A DNA stretch of 64,000 bases from Corynebacterium choanae (GCF_003813965.1 NZ_CP033896.1:744001-808000), one strand, 5' to 3'. Shown: positions 8,477-24,241, counted from the first letter of the stretch. Numbers and translations: made by a program. Notes: generated by a model not told the origin, from the sequence alone.

Positions 8477-9201
8477 ACGTCTGTATCTTTATTTGAGTCA
8501 GCGCGACCGACAGCGCCCCTCAGAACGACAGGTTCTGATTGTGTGGCGATAGGAAAACGACCCTGACAATCAAGCCGATGACAATGATCCAACGAGTTGG
8601 TTGGTGAAGTTGCTTCGTGCGCATGATGTGTGAGAACTCGATAGTGTGCCAATGTACTTCTATGTTTTATAGTGCCAGTGGCCATGGTGTTCGGTGTTGT
8701 GCCGGACTGGTAATGGTTGTTGGTGTGATCATGGATGCTTTCTTTGCTTTGGTGATGATCATGCTGGTGTAGACCGGGGATTTGCTAGTCCCTGAGTGTT
8801 GTTGTTGGTTCGTGGTGGACGATCATAGTGTTCACGTGGGAGCAATGATGATTAGCTGGATGATTGTTTTTATCCAATGGCATGAAAGTGTTGTTTGGTT
8901 GAAACATGGTTATGGTTGATTGTCATGTTTGATGTGGTGTGGCCTTCCTCGTCGGGAACCTGCTGCAGAATCCTGCCTGTGTTGCATGCATGGTGTATGT
9001 GTGTGGCGTATGGGTGGGTGCGTGATGGTTGATTTTCATCTATTTTTATATATTTTTTTGCAACAATTGTTGTTGCCATGGCAGCTCTGCTTGTTGATCG
9101 GGTTGGGGTTGTTGTGGTGGCTGGTTGTTTGTTTTTGCTAGTTTTAGGCTTTCCAGCCTTTGTGCCTTGATGGTTCAGTGTTGTGCTGATTGTTTTGGTT
9201 T

Positions 9202-14297
<5,096 letters not shown>

Positions 14298-14499
14298 CAC
14301 CCTTTTCCGGTGTTGTTTCACTGTTGATGGTGATGGCCGGGTTAGGGTGTTGCGAGGGTTGATGATCAACAGCCGTAAAAAACATCCCAAGGTTTTGGGT
14401 TGATGAGTGTTCTACGTCCACTGTGCGGTGTCACACACAGCACGGTCGAGCCAGCCTATTGGGTTGGTTTGATGGCTGATAATGGTGTTTATAATAGAG

Positions 14500-14619
14500 T
14501 TTGTCGGTGGCGATAGCGGTGGGGAAACGCCCGGTCCCGTTCCGATCCCGGAAGCTAAGCCTACCTGCGCTGATGGTACTGCACACGGGAGTGTGTGGGA
14601 GAGTAAGACACTGCCGACT
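14500..14619 (+). rRNA. rrf: 5S ribosomal RNA
   Basis: About 120 bases. It has the loop sequences GGGGAAACGCCCGGTCCCGT, TCCCGGAAGCTAAGCC and GATGGTACTGCAC, and a closing helix between GTCGG near the 5' end and CCGAC at the 3' end. It lies about 200 bases after 23S, within the same transcription unit. Confidence 0.95.
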
Positions 14620-14630
14620 TGTTTCGTAGA

Positions 14631-14690
14631 AGGGGTGTGTGTGTTGTTTGCTGGAAAGCAGACAGCATACACACTCCTTTCTTTTTTATG
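14631..14690 (+). terminator. Terminator of the rRNA operon
   Basis: AGGGGTGTGTGTGTTGTTTGCT folds against AGCAGACAGC followed by ATACACACTCCT, with several G-U pairs and a GGAA loop, and is followed by TTCTTTTTTAT. It lies 12 bases after 5S. Confidence 0.85.
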
Positions 14691-15450
14691 TGTGGTGTGT
14701 GGGGTGCTGTGTGTGGGGGTTGGGGTTCTAGGTTTTTGCGGGGTCTATCTGTTGGGGGAGTCTGTCGGGATGCAGGGGTGAACACTCATTAAATAGGTTT
14801 GCACTCAACGGCAACGCTCGCAGTTACCAGACCTTGTTCTCTTTGATACTGGCAATATGCCGAAACTTCGGTAACGTTGCTCCGAATCTTTGCTGCCGGT
14901 GTGTGGCGTAAACGTTGGCTAATTTGTCCGGGTGTTTACCCCTCCCGGTGTTATGGCGCGTTTCTTGCGGTAGCTGGGAAGAACTTGAAATACGCAGTAG
15001 TGCAGCCAGCGATCTTTGCAAACCACAACAGGAATTGTGAGAATCGCCGTCATCGTTGCACTCTTTCGCCTCCTATCAAGTCGGTGATCCTGTGCGTTGC
15101 TTGGGGAAGGCAGTGGACTCTCCTCAGAAGCGCATTTGGCAGCTATCGCCTACCTACTACACTGTGCCTTTTTCATACTGTCAGATTGTCTGGCCGTGAG
15201 CAGTGCAGTCATGTGGCGCCTGTGCTACCGTCCTCGTTCTCATCTCGTAATGAGCAGAGGCATGTCAGTGCCGCTCGTTGGCATCCACCAAGTGCAGAGC
15301 GGATTACCTTGTGCTGCTGGATCCCAGGCCAATGTTTTGGCGCGATAAACGGGCAGTTTTCTGAATATCGCGATATAGCAAACGCCAGTGATCGAGAGTA
15401 ATCATCGACCACTGGCGTTCGTTGTTTTCTAGGATGTGCGGTTGCGCCCG
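14691..15450. other. Spacer between the rRNA operon and DUF3239 gene
   Basis: About 760 bases without a gene that I can support. An open frame of 174 codons at 14877-15401 has a Cys/Arg/His-heavy composition, no ribosome binding site and no family likeness, and is rejected. The right end has a hairpin at 15381-15419. Confidence 0.5.
15381..15419. terminator. Hairpin after the DUF3239 gene
   Basis: AACGCCAGTGATCGA pairs with TCGACCACTGGCGTT with one mismatch. It lies 32 bases after the minus-strand stop at 15451, with short T stretches on both sides. Confidence 0.55.
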
Positions 15451-16110
15451 TTAGAGCACGCGCAAGGTTTCTTTGTGCTGCTTCATATCTTCGTAGTGAC
15501 GAATACTTGATTTCAGCTTGCGCCATTTTGCTTCGCTGATCGCGCCTGCACAGCGGCGGATAACACCGTGTTCTGGTGTCGCCCAAGCAATAGGCATGAG
15601 GGTCATTTCTGCCCAATGATCGCGGTTTTTCAGCACTGCGCGCCGACCGGGTACAGCAACGACCGGCACCCGCTCACCGACTTGCAGCTGGTGGCCTGGC
15701 AAATGGCGCACAGTACGAGTCGCTAGTGCTATCCGGGGTGTGCCATGGGCAACATCAGTTGCTGCATCAACTAACCCTGCAATGGTTACCGTGTCATCGG
15801 CATGACATTCAACGATCACGGCCGGACACAGCGGATAAGTGTCATAGATATGTTGCGGGGAACCAACTTTTTTCGGAATAACCACGGCGATCGCCATAAA
15901 TACCAGGCCAACAGCGGCGAAGGCGATCAGCGCCATAGTGCCGCCGGCGGTCTTCCCGGTCGACCACCAAAAGTAGGCGCCGACCGCGACAAAAAGTGCA
16001 CCCAGACCAACTGCTGCATATTGCAGCTGTTTGGGATCACGATAGTATTCGTCGTATTTCCGGTTGTGTGCGTCGTTGACGGTAATCGTAGGGCGGGCTG
16101 GCTGATTCAT
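15451..16110 (-). CDS. DUF3239-family membrane protein
   Basis: A 219-residue protein of a corynebacterial family of unknown function. The N-terminus is polar, then two adjacent transmembrane segments follow (about residues 32-50 and 58-78, around a short WWSTGKTAGG turn). A soluble domain of about 140 residues comes after and contains YPLCPAVIVECHADD and a basic, helical C-terminus. The ATG at 16110 (MNQPARP) was preferred because it has GGAAAG upstream; the frame runs 22 codons further. It lies 107 bases after the XPB helicase gene on the same strand and may be cotranscribed with it. I recognise the family from memory of corynebacterial genomes; no biochemical role is known to me. Confidence 0.7.
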   Translation of the reverse strand: MNQPARPTITVNDAHNRKYDEYYRDPKQLQYAAVGLGALFVAVGAYFWWSTGKTAGGTMALIAFAAVGLVFMAIAVVIPKKVGSPQHIYDTYPLCPAVIVECHADDTVTIAGLVDAATDVAHGTPRIALATRTVRHLPGHQLQVGERVPVVAVPGRRAVLKNRDHWAEMTLMPIAWATPEHGVIRRCAGAISEAKWRKLKSSIRHYEDMKQHKETLRVL

Positions 16111-16217
16111 AGGGTTATCGGTTTTCTTTCCTGGTTTGATAATCGTGCGCACGTGCTTGCCGTGGCAATGCAACAAGTCCTTGCTTGGCGGTTACCGCGT
16201 TGATCCGGGCTTGGCTG

Positions 16218-17867
16218 CTACAGCTCGTCGATGTCGACGTATCGGTAACTGTAACCCTGTTCGGCGAGAAATCGCTGCCGATTCGCGGCGAACTGTGCGT
16301 CCACGGTGTCCTCAGTGACAATGGTATAAAACTTTGCGGTGTTGTTGTTCCCGCTTTTTGGTCGCAAAATCCGGCCGAGACGTTGTGCTTCTTCTTGCCG
16401 GGAACCGAATGTTCCCGAGACTTGGATCGCGACGCTTGCTTCCGGCAAGTCGATGGAAAAGTTCGCCACCTTCGACACACACAGCGTGGTGATGGTACCG
16501 GCCCGGAATTCGGCGAAAAGTTGTTCGCGACGCTTGTTTGTGGTGCGCCCATCGACGAGGGGACAGTCAAGTTCGGCAGCTAGCTCTTCGAGCTGGTCCA
16601 CGTAGGCGCCGATGATCAGCGTTGGTTCATTGGCGTGCAAGGCAAGAAGTTTCCGAAGGGCACGGGTTTTCTCAGCGGCACCGGCGGCGATCCGGTAACG
16701 GTCGCGGAGGTCGGCGTTGAGGTAAATGTCTTGTTCGTCGTCGAAGAAACTCACCCGGACTTCGCAGCAGTCGGCGGTGGCGATATAGCCTTGTGCCTCG
16801 ATAGCTTTCCACGGTGCTTCATAGCGTTTGGGACCGATGAGTGAAAACACGTCGGATTCCAGTCCGTCTTCCCGAATAAGGGTGGCAGTCAGTCCGAGGC
16901 GTCGCCGGGACTGCAGATCGGTGGTGAGTCGGAAAATGGGGGCGGGCAGCAGATGGACTTCGTCGTAGATGATCAGCCCCCAGTCGCGGGCGCTAAACAG
17001 GTCGAGGGCACGGAATTCGCCCCGGGTTCGCCGGGTAATGACTTGATAGGTTGCAATAGTGACGGGTCGAATTTCTTTTTTGTCGCCGGAATATTCACCG
17101 ATTTCGTCTTCGGTAAGGGTGGTTCGTCGCAGGAGTTCCGCCCGCCATTGGCGGCCGGCGACCGTGGTAGTCACCAGGATGAGTGTGGTTGCTTGTAGCT
17201 CGGCCATGGTGGCTGCCCCAACCATGGTTTTTCCTGCCCCGCAGGGCAAAACGACGACACCTGAACCGCCGTCGACGAAGTGTTTACAGGCTTGCACTTG
17301 ATAGTCCCGCAGCTGCCAGCTGTTGGTGGTGGTGTCTAACGCCATCGGGTGGGCTTCGCCGTCAACATAGCCGGCTAAGTCTTCGACTGGCCATTCGATG
17401 GCGATCAGTGCCTGTTTGAGGCGTCCACGTTCGCTGGGATGCACCCGGCAGGTCACCTCGTCGATGCGGGTTCCCAGCATTGGGGTAATGGTGGGATCGG
17501 CGGTGACTTGTGCGAGCACGTCGGCGTCGCGACTGGTGAGGATGAGGCCATGCGCGGGATGTTGTTCGAGCTGCAAATGTCCGTAGCGGTCCATGATTGC
17601 TACGAGTCGGCGCAGCAGGTCTGCTTCGAGGGCGAAGCGCGAGTAGCGGTCGAGACAGTCCACGAGCTGTTCAGCGTCGTGGCCGGCGGCGCGGGCATTC
17701 CACAGTGCCAGTGGGGTGATTCGGTAGGTGTGGAAATATTCGGGGGCGCGTTCCAACTCGGCAAAGGGGCTCAGCGCGATTCTTGCGGCTTCGGCGGCGG
17801 GGGCGTTGATGTCCAGCAGCACGGTGAGATCCGGTTGGACAATCAACGGTGCAAGGTGTGGATCCAC
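16218..17867 (-). CDS. XPB/Rad25-type DNA repair helicase
   Basis: Superfamily 2 helicase of 549 residues. The N-terminal domain begins with PLIVQPDLTVLLD, the damage-recognition-like domain of bacterial XPB. It is followed by the Q/RYD region SWQLRDYQVQACKHF, Walker A LPCGAGKTMVGA, the Walker B variant IIYDEVHLLPA, LGLTATLIREDG (motif III), and motifs V-VI near FSIDLPEASVAIQV and QRLGRILRPKSG. The C-terminus AEQGYSYRYVDIDEL is typical. The GTG at 17867 has AGGAG 7 bases upstream; the frame stays open 67 codons further without similarity. It unwinds DNA 3' to 5' in related mycobacterial proteins. It lies between the helicase-associated gene upstream and DUF3239 downstream. Confidence 0.93.
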   Translation of the reverse strand: MDPHLAPLIVQPDLTVLLDINAPAAEAARIALSPFAELERAPEYFHTYRITPLALWNARAAGHDAEQLVDCLDRYSRFALEADLLRRLVAIMDRYGHLQLEQHPAHGLILTSRDADVLAQVTADPTITPMLGTRIDEVTCRVHPSERGRLKQALIAIEWPVEDLAGYVDGEAHPMALDTTTNSWQLRDYQVQACKHFVDGGSGVVVLPCGAGKTMVGAATMAELQATTLILVTTTVAGRQWRAELLRRTTLTEDEIGEYSGDKKEIRPVTIATYQVITRRTRGEFRALDLFSARDWGLIIYDEVHLLPAPIFRLTTDLQSRRRLGLTATLIREDGLESDVFSLIGPKRYEAPWKAIEAQGYIATADCCEVRVSFFDDEQDIYLNADLRDRYRIAAGAAEKTRALRKLLALHANEPTLIIGAYVDQLEELAAELDCPLVDGRTTNKRREQLFAEFRAGTITTLCVSKVANFSIDLPEASVAIQVSGTFGSRQEEAQRLGRILRPKSGNNNTAKFYTIVTEDTVDAQFAANRQRFLAEQGYSYRYVDIDEL

Positions 17868-18209
17868 GACAGGCTCCTGGGGGTTGGTGTGCGGTAACAA
17901 CTCTTTGCCGGCCACTGCAGGGTGAACTTGGTTGGGTATCCGATGGTGCTTTTGGTGCCCCAAAGTGCCCTGTGCTGTCCCTTTGATGCTGAGGGCAGTA
18001 CAGAGTTGTGACCGAAACGGAAAAGCTCGTGCCACCGGCGGTAACAGCTGGCTGTGCAAAACATTCATTATTGCACGTTTCCCCTGTGCGCCGCGGTGCC
18101 GGGGATTTGCCCCATATCGCTTCGGTGAGGATTAGTGACGGTGCGGCCCCAAGGTGCGTGGAGCCGGTGGGTGACCGGCGGCAGCGGTGGGCATAAGTTC
18201 AAGGGGGTG
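17868..18209. other. Spacer between the helicase genes
   Basis: About 340 bases between two minus-strand genes. It contains the Shine-Dalgarno of the XPB gene (17873-17877 region) and no gene that I can support; the upstream extension of the XPB frame is probably not translated. Confidence 0.45.
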
Positions 18210-20810
18210 TTACGGCAGAACGGTCACGTCCCGGATCCGGGAGAGCAGCACCGACAGGGAGGTGCCGTCGGGTGCATGGCCGGTGACTGCACCGTGTTGG
18301 ATTTTTTCCACGATGAGGTGCTTGGTGTGGATGAGCCCTTGCCGGTTCGCGACCGTCAACACAATGGTTTTGCCGGTGTGCACATGTTCCCTGAGCAGCG
18401 CAGCGATCTCTATGAGACTGAGCTGTTCGCCGGTGTGGTTACCGCTGCTACCAGACAGCACATGGTCGAGACTGGACTGTTTGACCGTGTGCTCCCCTGG
18501 GCGGGAGGTGATGATATGCCGGTCGGGGGTGTTTGGGGTGGTTGCTGGTGACACCGGTGGGGTTGCGGCTGGTTGCGGCAGGTTTCGTGTCGGCGGGGTT
18601 GTGCTGGCCCCCGGGTTAGTGTGAGTGCGGCTGTGGGTCATCGATCCGCCTGGGGTGTCATCGTCGAGGATTTCCACCCAGGTGCGAATCGCTGCTGCGG
18701 TGAGGGTGGTTTCCGGTGACCAAAATATCGGGTCAGGTGCGTCCAGCTCATCATGGGCGGAAAGCGGCGGAGTGGTGAACCGGTGCTGGCGGTCGAGCGG
18801 ATCAAGGTCACAGTGTTGGGGGCGGCTGCGGGGTGTTTGCTGCTGCAGACTGCGGGCAACATCGTGGAAGATGATCCGTACCGTATCCGGGATCGGGGTC
18901 ATGCTGTGTTCAGTGAGCTGGCGCAACAGCAGCAGTGGATCGTGGCCATGCCGGGTAGCACGGGAAACGGAGGCGACAGTAATCCGATAGGTGGCTGCAA
19001 TACCAAAGGTTTCCACCTCAGCTACGGTGGTGACCAGTTCGGCTGCAGACCCGGTGAGCGGCCCTGGGGCGATGATGCTGCGATCGCCTTGCACAATAAA
19101 CTGGGTGATAGGGGTGGGCAGATGGGTGGCGAACGCGGCCGCAAGATCACCCCCTTCAGCCCAGGTGTAGAGTACGCTCGTGGCCGTGTTGTCGGCGATC
19201 AGGCCTACGGTTTCTCCCGCTGCCAATATGCCGCTGATCAGTGCGGGGGTAATCCAGGTGGCGGTGGGTTGGATTGCCCGCATCGTGCGGGCAAGCAGCA
19301 CCGGATCAAGTGGGGTGCCTGGAGGGAACGTGGCGATAGTTGCCAGGAGTGCCGGCCGAAAAAAATGTGGAAGTTTCCACGGATGGGTGCGAGTGTCAGC
19401 GCCGGGAAAGGTTTGATACGTCTCCCGGGGATGGAAAGGCACCCACTGGGATTGCTGCTCCGCGGGGAGGTCTGCAAGCACCGTCGGCGAGGGCACATCA
19501 ATTGTGGAGCTGCGCATCCAGCGTTGAATCAGGGTGGCGAGGCGTTGCGCCAAGGGCAGAGAACACACCGCGGCGGTGGCTTCGTTGCCGCCCAACAGTG
19601 GTTGTTTCGCGGTGCCGCCACAATCCCCAGTGCCCAAAATGAGACTGCCTTCAATGAGCGCCAGCCGCAGCAGTTCCTGGGTTTGCTCAGCAGACGATAA
19701 TCCGGCAATGGTTTGCCGCAGCTGTTTGATGTTTTTCACCCCGAAGCCGGTGCGCTGCGTTTTGATTGGTTCGGCACGCAGCACCGCAGCAATACTGTTC
19801 ACCCATTGGACAGTGCCCAACACGTGGGCAAATGCTTGCGCATCAACATGGCGCAACAGTTGATTCCTGGTTGCCGTGTCTCCAGATGCCTGCTGCTGCG
19901 TGGTGGCAGCAGTCGCCGGAAAGCCGTCGGACATGGTCGAAGGAGCAGGTAAAAACCGGTAGTCAAGGCGCATGCCCGCCGCCAGTGGCGGATCAGGATA
20001 GGTGGCCATCACCGTTGCGGTACCTGGTTCCAGGCGCACCGACTGTTCCCCGATACGCAGCAATAATCCGCTGTCGATTAATTGTTTGACCGGATGATCC
20101 GCCGGCGCATCCGGGCGGGCACCAGTTGATTTCCCATCGGATCCGCTGCTGCTCAGCGCGGTAAGAATCCGCTGCTGTTTAGCAGAAAGACCAGCCACCA
20201 TGTCGGTGATCTCTGGCAGGGTCAACCCCGCGGAGGCGATCTGTCCGGCGGCGGCAGGCAGCGTCGACAAAATACCGGAATGCGTGCGCACCATGGCATC
20301 GTCGCAATGCGCAACCGTGACCGTCCCCATCAAAGTCGAAGGGGTATCGTCGGCTGTTTTCGCCAGTGCCCCGGGGGAAGTTTCTGCCGGGTGAAAAATG
20401 GTTACCTGTCGTGCCGTATCCACAGTCCAGGCCACTGCCGCAACCGGATCCGTCAGCGGCAGCTGAATCGGCTGCAGAGCGATGCGACGAATACTCAACT
20501 CGTCAAGTGGACGATCGACGCGGCGTGCCGGCGGTAGATCAAGCACACGGCCGGAACCATCATCGACTGGATACCATCCGCTAGTATCCGGACCCCACAC
20601 CAGCCCGGTGCCGATCAGTGACCACAACCCATATCGGAACACTTCCCGGGACACTGGGCTCTCCGCGGGGCTTTGCGCCACAAGATAATCCAACACTGCC
20701 GCAACTGGCACATCCTCGAATTCGCCGCCGTGAAACACCACCGCCTGCAGCACAGCCAATTCCAGGGGGGAAAGCTGTTGAATATGTTGCTCAAACGAGG
20801 CGAAGTTCAT
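18210..20810 (-). CDS. Helicase-associated (XPB/Ssl2 N-terminal-like) domain protein
   Basis: An 866-residue protein of the actinobacterial family annotated as helicase-associated or helicase C-terminal-like and almost always encoded next to the XPB-type helicase. The N-terminus MNFASFEQHIQQLSPLEL is followed by winged-helix-like alpha-helical repeats. The segment around GGDLAAAFATHLPTPITQFIVQGDRSIIAPGPL is the conserved core of the family. A low-complexity Pro/Thr/His-rich linker lies near residues 715-775 (GGSMTHSRTHTNPGAST onward), and a small domain follows at the end (HTGKTIVLTVANRQGLI). No Walker motifs are present. The start is uncertain: the ATG at 20810 has a poor ribosome binding site, and the frame is open for 167 further codons. 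It is probably a DNA-binding partner of the XPB helicase; that is inference from conserved neighbourhood. Confidence 0.8.
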   Translation of the reverse strand: MNFASFEQHIQQLSPLELAVLQAVVFHGGEFEDVPVAAVLDYLVAQSPAESPVSREVFRYGLWSLIGTGLVWGPDTSGWYPVDDGSGRVLDLPPARRVDRPLDELSIRRIALQPIQLPLTDPVAAVAWTVDTARQVTIFHPAETSPGALAKTADDTPSTLMGTVTVAHCDDAMVRTHSGILSTLPAAAGQIASAGLTLPEITDMVAGLSAKQQRILTALSSSGSDGKSTGARPDAPADHPVKQLIDSGLLLRIGEQSVRLEPGTATVMATYPDPPLAAGMRLDYRFLPAPSTMSDGFPATAATTQQQASGDTATRNQLLRHVDAQAFAHVLGTVQWVNSIAAVLRAEPIKTQRTGFGVKNIKQLRQTIAGLSSAEQTQELLRLALIEGSLILGTGDCGGTAKQPLLGGNEATAAVCSLPLAQRLATLIQRWMRSSTIDVPSPTVLADLPAEQQSQWVPFHPRETYQTFPGADTRTHPWKLPHFFRPALLATIATFPPGTPLDPVLLARTMRAIQPTATWITPALISGILAAGETVGLIADNTATSVLYTWAEGGDLAAAFATHLPTPITQFIVQGDRSIIAPGPLTGSAAELVTTVAEVETFGIAATYRITVASVSRATRHGHDPLLLLRQLTEHSMTPIPDTVRIIFHDVARSLQQQTPRSRPQHCDLDPLDRQHRFTTPPLSAHDELDAPDPIFWSPETTLTAAAIRTWVEILDDDTPGGSMTHSRTHTNPGASTTPPTRNLPQPAATPPVSPATTPNTPDRHIITSRPGEHTVKQSSLDHVLSGSSGNHTGEQLSLIEIAALLREHVHTGKTIVLTVANRQGLIHTKHLIVEKIQHGAVTGHAPDGTSLSVLLSRIRDVTVLP

Positions 20811-21038
20811 GATCTCAAGCGCCAATGAACGCGGCCGGGTTGGCAACGGAAACCGGGCATTGTGTTGGTGAAAGCTACACATGCGTTGGCGGTGCCCGGT
20901 GTCGGTGGCACACACCCACGGTGTAAACGCTGCAACAGGATTCGGGTGAGGAGTGCGGGGGGAGGTAACCATGGTGATACTCATCTTAGTTCGCCAATAA
21001 AGGTGACTTTTCCCCGGTGTGTTTGAGACAATACGTTC

Positions 21039-21254
21039 ATGTCGAAATCTGTGAGCAAAAATGGCTATGTTGATCCGGCTTGGCCGACCCATATCAGCGA
21101 CAGTGACGGGCACTATGTGACCGAACTGGTCAATAAAACTACGGGTGCAAACTCGCCGTATGGTGACGATTTCCCCTTCCCCCTGCCAGCCGACCAGGTT
21201 GGCTATGTTCACCCCTATACTCGGGTGAATGGTCGTCCTGCTGTCGGCGGGTAA
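21039..21254 (+). CDS. Small conserved hypothetical protein (71 residues)
   Basis: Acidic/neutral soluble protein with a striking run of turn-forming and aromatic residues: NGYVDPAWPTH near the start, LVNKTTGANSPYGDDFPFPLPADQVG in the middle and VHPYTRVNGRP at the end. I recall near-identical small proteins in other Corynebacterium genomes, divergent from the helicase-associated gene, but no function is known to me. There is no signal peptide or membrane segment. The ATG at 21039 lies 228 bases from the divergent gene, and a TACGTT-like -10 precedes it closely. Confidence 0.65.
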   Translation: MSKSVSKNGYVDPAWPTHISDSDGHYVTELVNKTTGANSPYGDDFPFPLPADQVGYVHPYTRVNGRPAVGG

Positions 21255-21412
21255 CCCCCGCACCAGCCGGGTAGTGTGCCGGCATCGTTTTCCCGTATCC
21301 ACGTCGCCCACATGGATCGATCAGTCCCCCGTAGCGTAAGGGGCACGGGAGGAAACGGCGACGGGACAGCTGATTGTTCCTGGATCGTTCCGGTCGAAAA
21401 AACTCTGCAATA

Positions 21413-21471
21413 TGCACCCCGATAACAGCGCAGAACCACACGATGGTGTGTTCCGCTGTTGTCGGGGTGCA
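21413..21471. repeat. Long inverted repeat, 18-bp stem
   Basis: TGCACCCCGATAACAGCG (21413-21430) pairs with CGCTGTTGTCGGGGTGCA (21454-21471) with one G-U pair, and the loop itself contains a GAACCACAC/GTGTGTTC half-stem. A six-A run lies just to the left, so it could terminate minus-strand transcription, though the spacing to the T-run is about 10 bases. Confidence 0.6.
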
Positions 21472-21745
21472 GTCCATTTCGGCCACCAGCCACCCCTCAT
21501 TCCGGGAGCATGGCAGCCCGGTACGGCTAATCCACACCACCGGATTGCTGCAGGGCGGGAAAAGTCAGCATAAGTTCAGATGTGCCGCAGTAGCGTGGCA
21601 GCTAACAGGTGGAGTTGCGGGAAACCATGCTCACCGACACCACTTTCACAGCGCAGATCACCCGCAGCAGGTTCTAGCCGGCAGTAAAACGGGAAGACCG
21701 GTTTTCCACGTACTTGATGGCCGGTAATGCAGAAATGCGAAACGC

Positions 21746-21774
21746 CGCCACCGCGGATTACGGTGACGGCGGAT
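21746..21774 (-). terminator. Probable terminator of rpf
   Basis: CCGCCGTCACCG on the minus strand pairs with CGGTGGCGG across a short loop, followed by GTTTCGC. It lies 80 bases after the rpf stop. The T-run is weak. Confidence 0.4.
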
Positions 21775-21853
21775 GCTTCGTCGTGTTCGTATAACGTTCC
21801 CCGGGTAGCCGGGGACATTACGGAAGTACGTAAGACAGTTAGCTATTGGCTGT

Positions 21854-23187
<1,334 letters not shown>

Positions 23188-23577
23188 ATGCCAGTAGGAA
23201 AGGTACTGTGGTTCGACCAGGATAAAGGGTTCGGTTTCGTAACCAATCCTGGCGACGACGATGTATATGTCTCCCGGGATGTGCTCCCAGACGGGGTGCA
23301 CGAACTCGTCCGGGGACAGAAAGTAGAATACGACTTCGTCGCTGGGCGACGCGGACCGCAAGCATTACGAGTAAGCCTGGTCGACACCCCTAAGATTGCT
23401 CGGAAAGCACTGCATAAACACGAACCCGAACAGCTAGCCAGCATGATCGGCGACGTAATACTTATCATGGAGAACAACATTCAGCCCGATCTGCGGGCGG
23501 GACGTTGGCCAGATAATAAACACGGCAAGAAAATCGCCGAAATTCTTAGAGCAGTCGCCGACGAACTCGAGATCTAA
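23188..23577 (+). CDS. cspB: Cold-shock domain protein with C-terminal extension
   Basis: A 129-residue nucleic-acid-binding protein. The cold-shock domain fills about residues 1-70: PVGKVLWFDQDKGFGFV contains the RNP-1 motif KGFGFV, DDVYVSRDVL is the RNP-2 region, and QKVEYDFVAGRRGPQA closes the barrel. The remaining 60 residues form a helical extension (ARKALHKHEPEQLASMIGDVI onward) absent from the usual 67-residue Csp proteins. This extended type is known to me from C. glutamicum cspB near rpf1. The ATG at 23188 has GGAGG 8 bases upstream; the frame could start five codons earlier. It probably acts as an RNA chaperone. Confidence 0.9.
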   Translation: MPVGKVLWFDQDKGFGFVTNPGDDDVYVSRDVLPDGVHELVRGQKVEYDFVAGRRGPQALRVSLVDTPKIARKALHKHEPEQLASMIGDVILIMENNIQPDLRAGRWPDNKHGKKIAEILRAVADELEI

Positions 23578-24241
23578 CACCTCTACTGCACGCCAACATC
23601 CGGGAACTGCACCTCAACCAGGTCACCGGAAAAACCACGTGGCGCAGGCGGCGGTGTTTGATCCTCCCACCATTGCCGTCTGTACAGCGTTGAAGCAACC
23701 AAGCTGGAACGCGATTCTGCAGTCCACCGTGTACCACCTGTGGTGCACAACAATCACCCATCGCATCCGTAAACGGTGCGACACACGGTGGCGGCAGTGG
23801 TGGGGTGCAACGGCGCACCGTGTTACTTCGTGAAAAAAATTTTCACCAAGCGGGGCATCCCAACCGGTTGCCACAGTGTGAAACGCTAGGCGCGGACGAC
23901 AGCCGCGAGCACAAAAAAATAACCTCCCACCGTGGCGCCGGCTAATACCGGCGCTCGCGCAAATTGTTGTTGCGGTGGGAGGTTTTTCGTTGCCGGCTAC
24001 CCTGCGGCAGCAAGCAGTTAGGCGATATCAATGGGACAGCGCTTGCGAGGTCGTCTACCCGGTCGAATGAGAAGTGTGCTTTTTTTTTAATGGCGGCAAA
24101 CAGCGCTGCGCGCCGCTGAGTGACGCACAGAGCAGCGTTCGAGCTGGCCTTGCAACCCGCCGGGCGTAGTTTTCCACGGGCGGGGTGAGAGCTGAAAGCC
24201 ATCGGGAGTGTTGTGCGATGTGCCGCCAGAATCGCGATGAA
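23578..24241. other. Convergent spacer with nested hairpins
   Basis: About 660 bases between csp and the DUF2771 gene. It contains the palindrome GTGAAAAAAATTTTCAC (23830-23846), the nested terminator-like structure at 23922-23988 and a run of nine T near 24072. No frame is credible. Confidence 0.5.
23922..23988. terminator. Bidirectional terminator with an inner hairpin
   Basis: The outer arms ACCTCCCACCG and CGGTGGGAGGT (11 bp) are flanked by A7 on the left and TTTTT on the right, so both strands read a stem followed by T's. The 40-base loop contains a second hairpin, GCGCCGG-CTAATA-CCGGCGC. Confidence 0.75.

Larger units (their letters stand above)
7702..9201. other. 1.5-kb region upstream of 16S: rrn leader, no convincing gene
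   Basis: The left half holds the promoter of the minus-strand MmeI-like gene and a weak minus-strand open frame at 7999-8310, listed separately. The right half (from about 8680) becomes T/G-rich on the plus strand, like the rRNA spacers, which suggests a long transcribed rRNA leader. A promoter-like pair sits at 8448-8476. I do not see a tRNA or a recognisable protein gene. Confidence 0.5.
21255..21853. other. Convergent spacer with two large hairpins
   Basis: About 600 bases between the small plus-strand gene and the 3' end of rpf. It holds the inverted repeats at 21413-21471 and 21746-21774 and no credible gene. Confidence 0.5.

Noticed and set aside
14877..15401. 174-codon plus-strand frame after the rRNA operon
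   Set aside because: Cys/Arg-rich chance composition, no start signal and no recognisable family; it runs into the hairpin at 15381.
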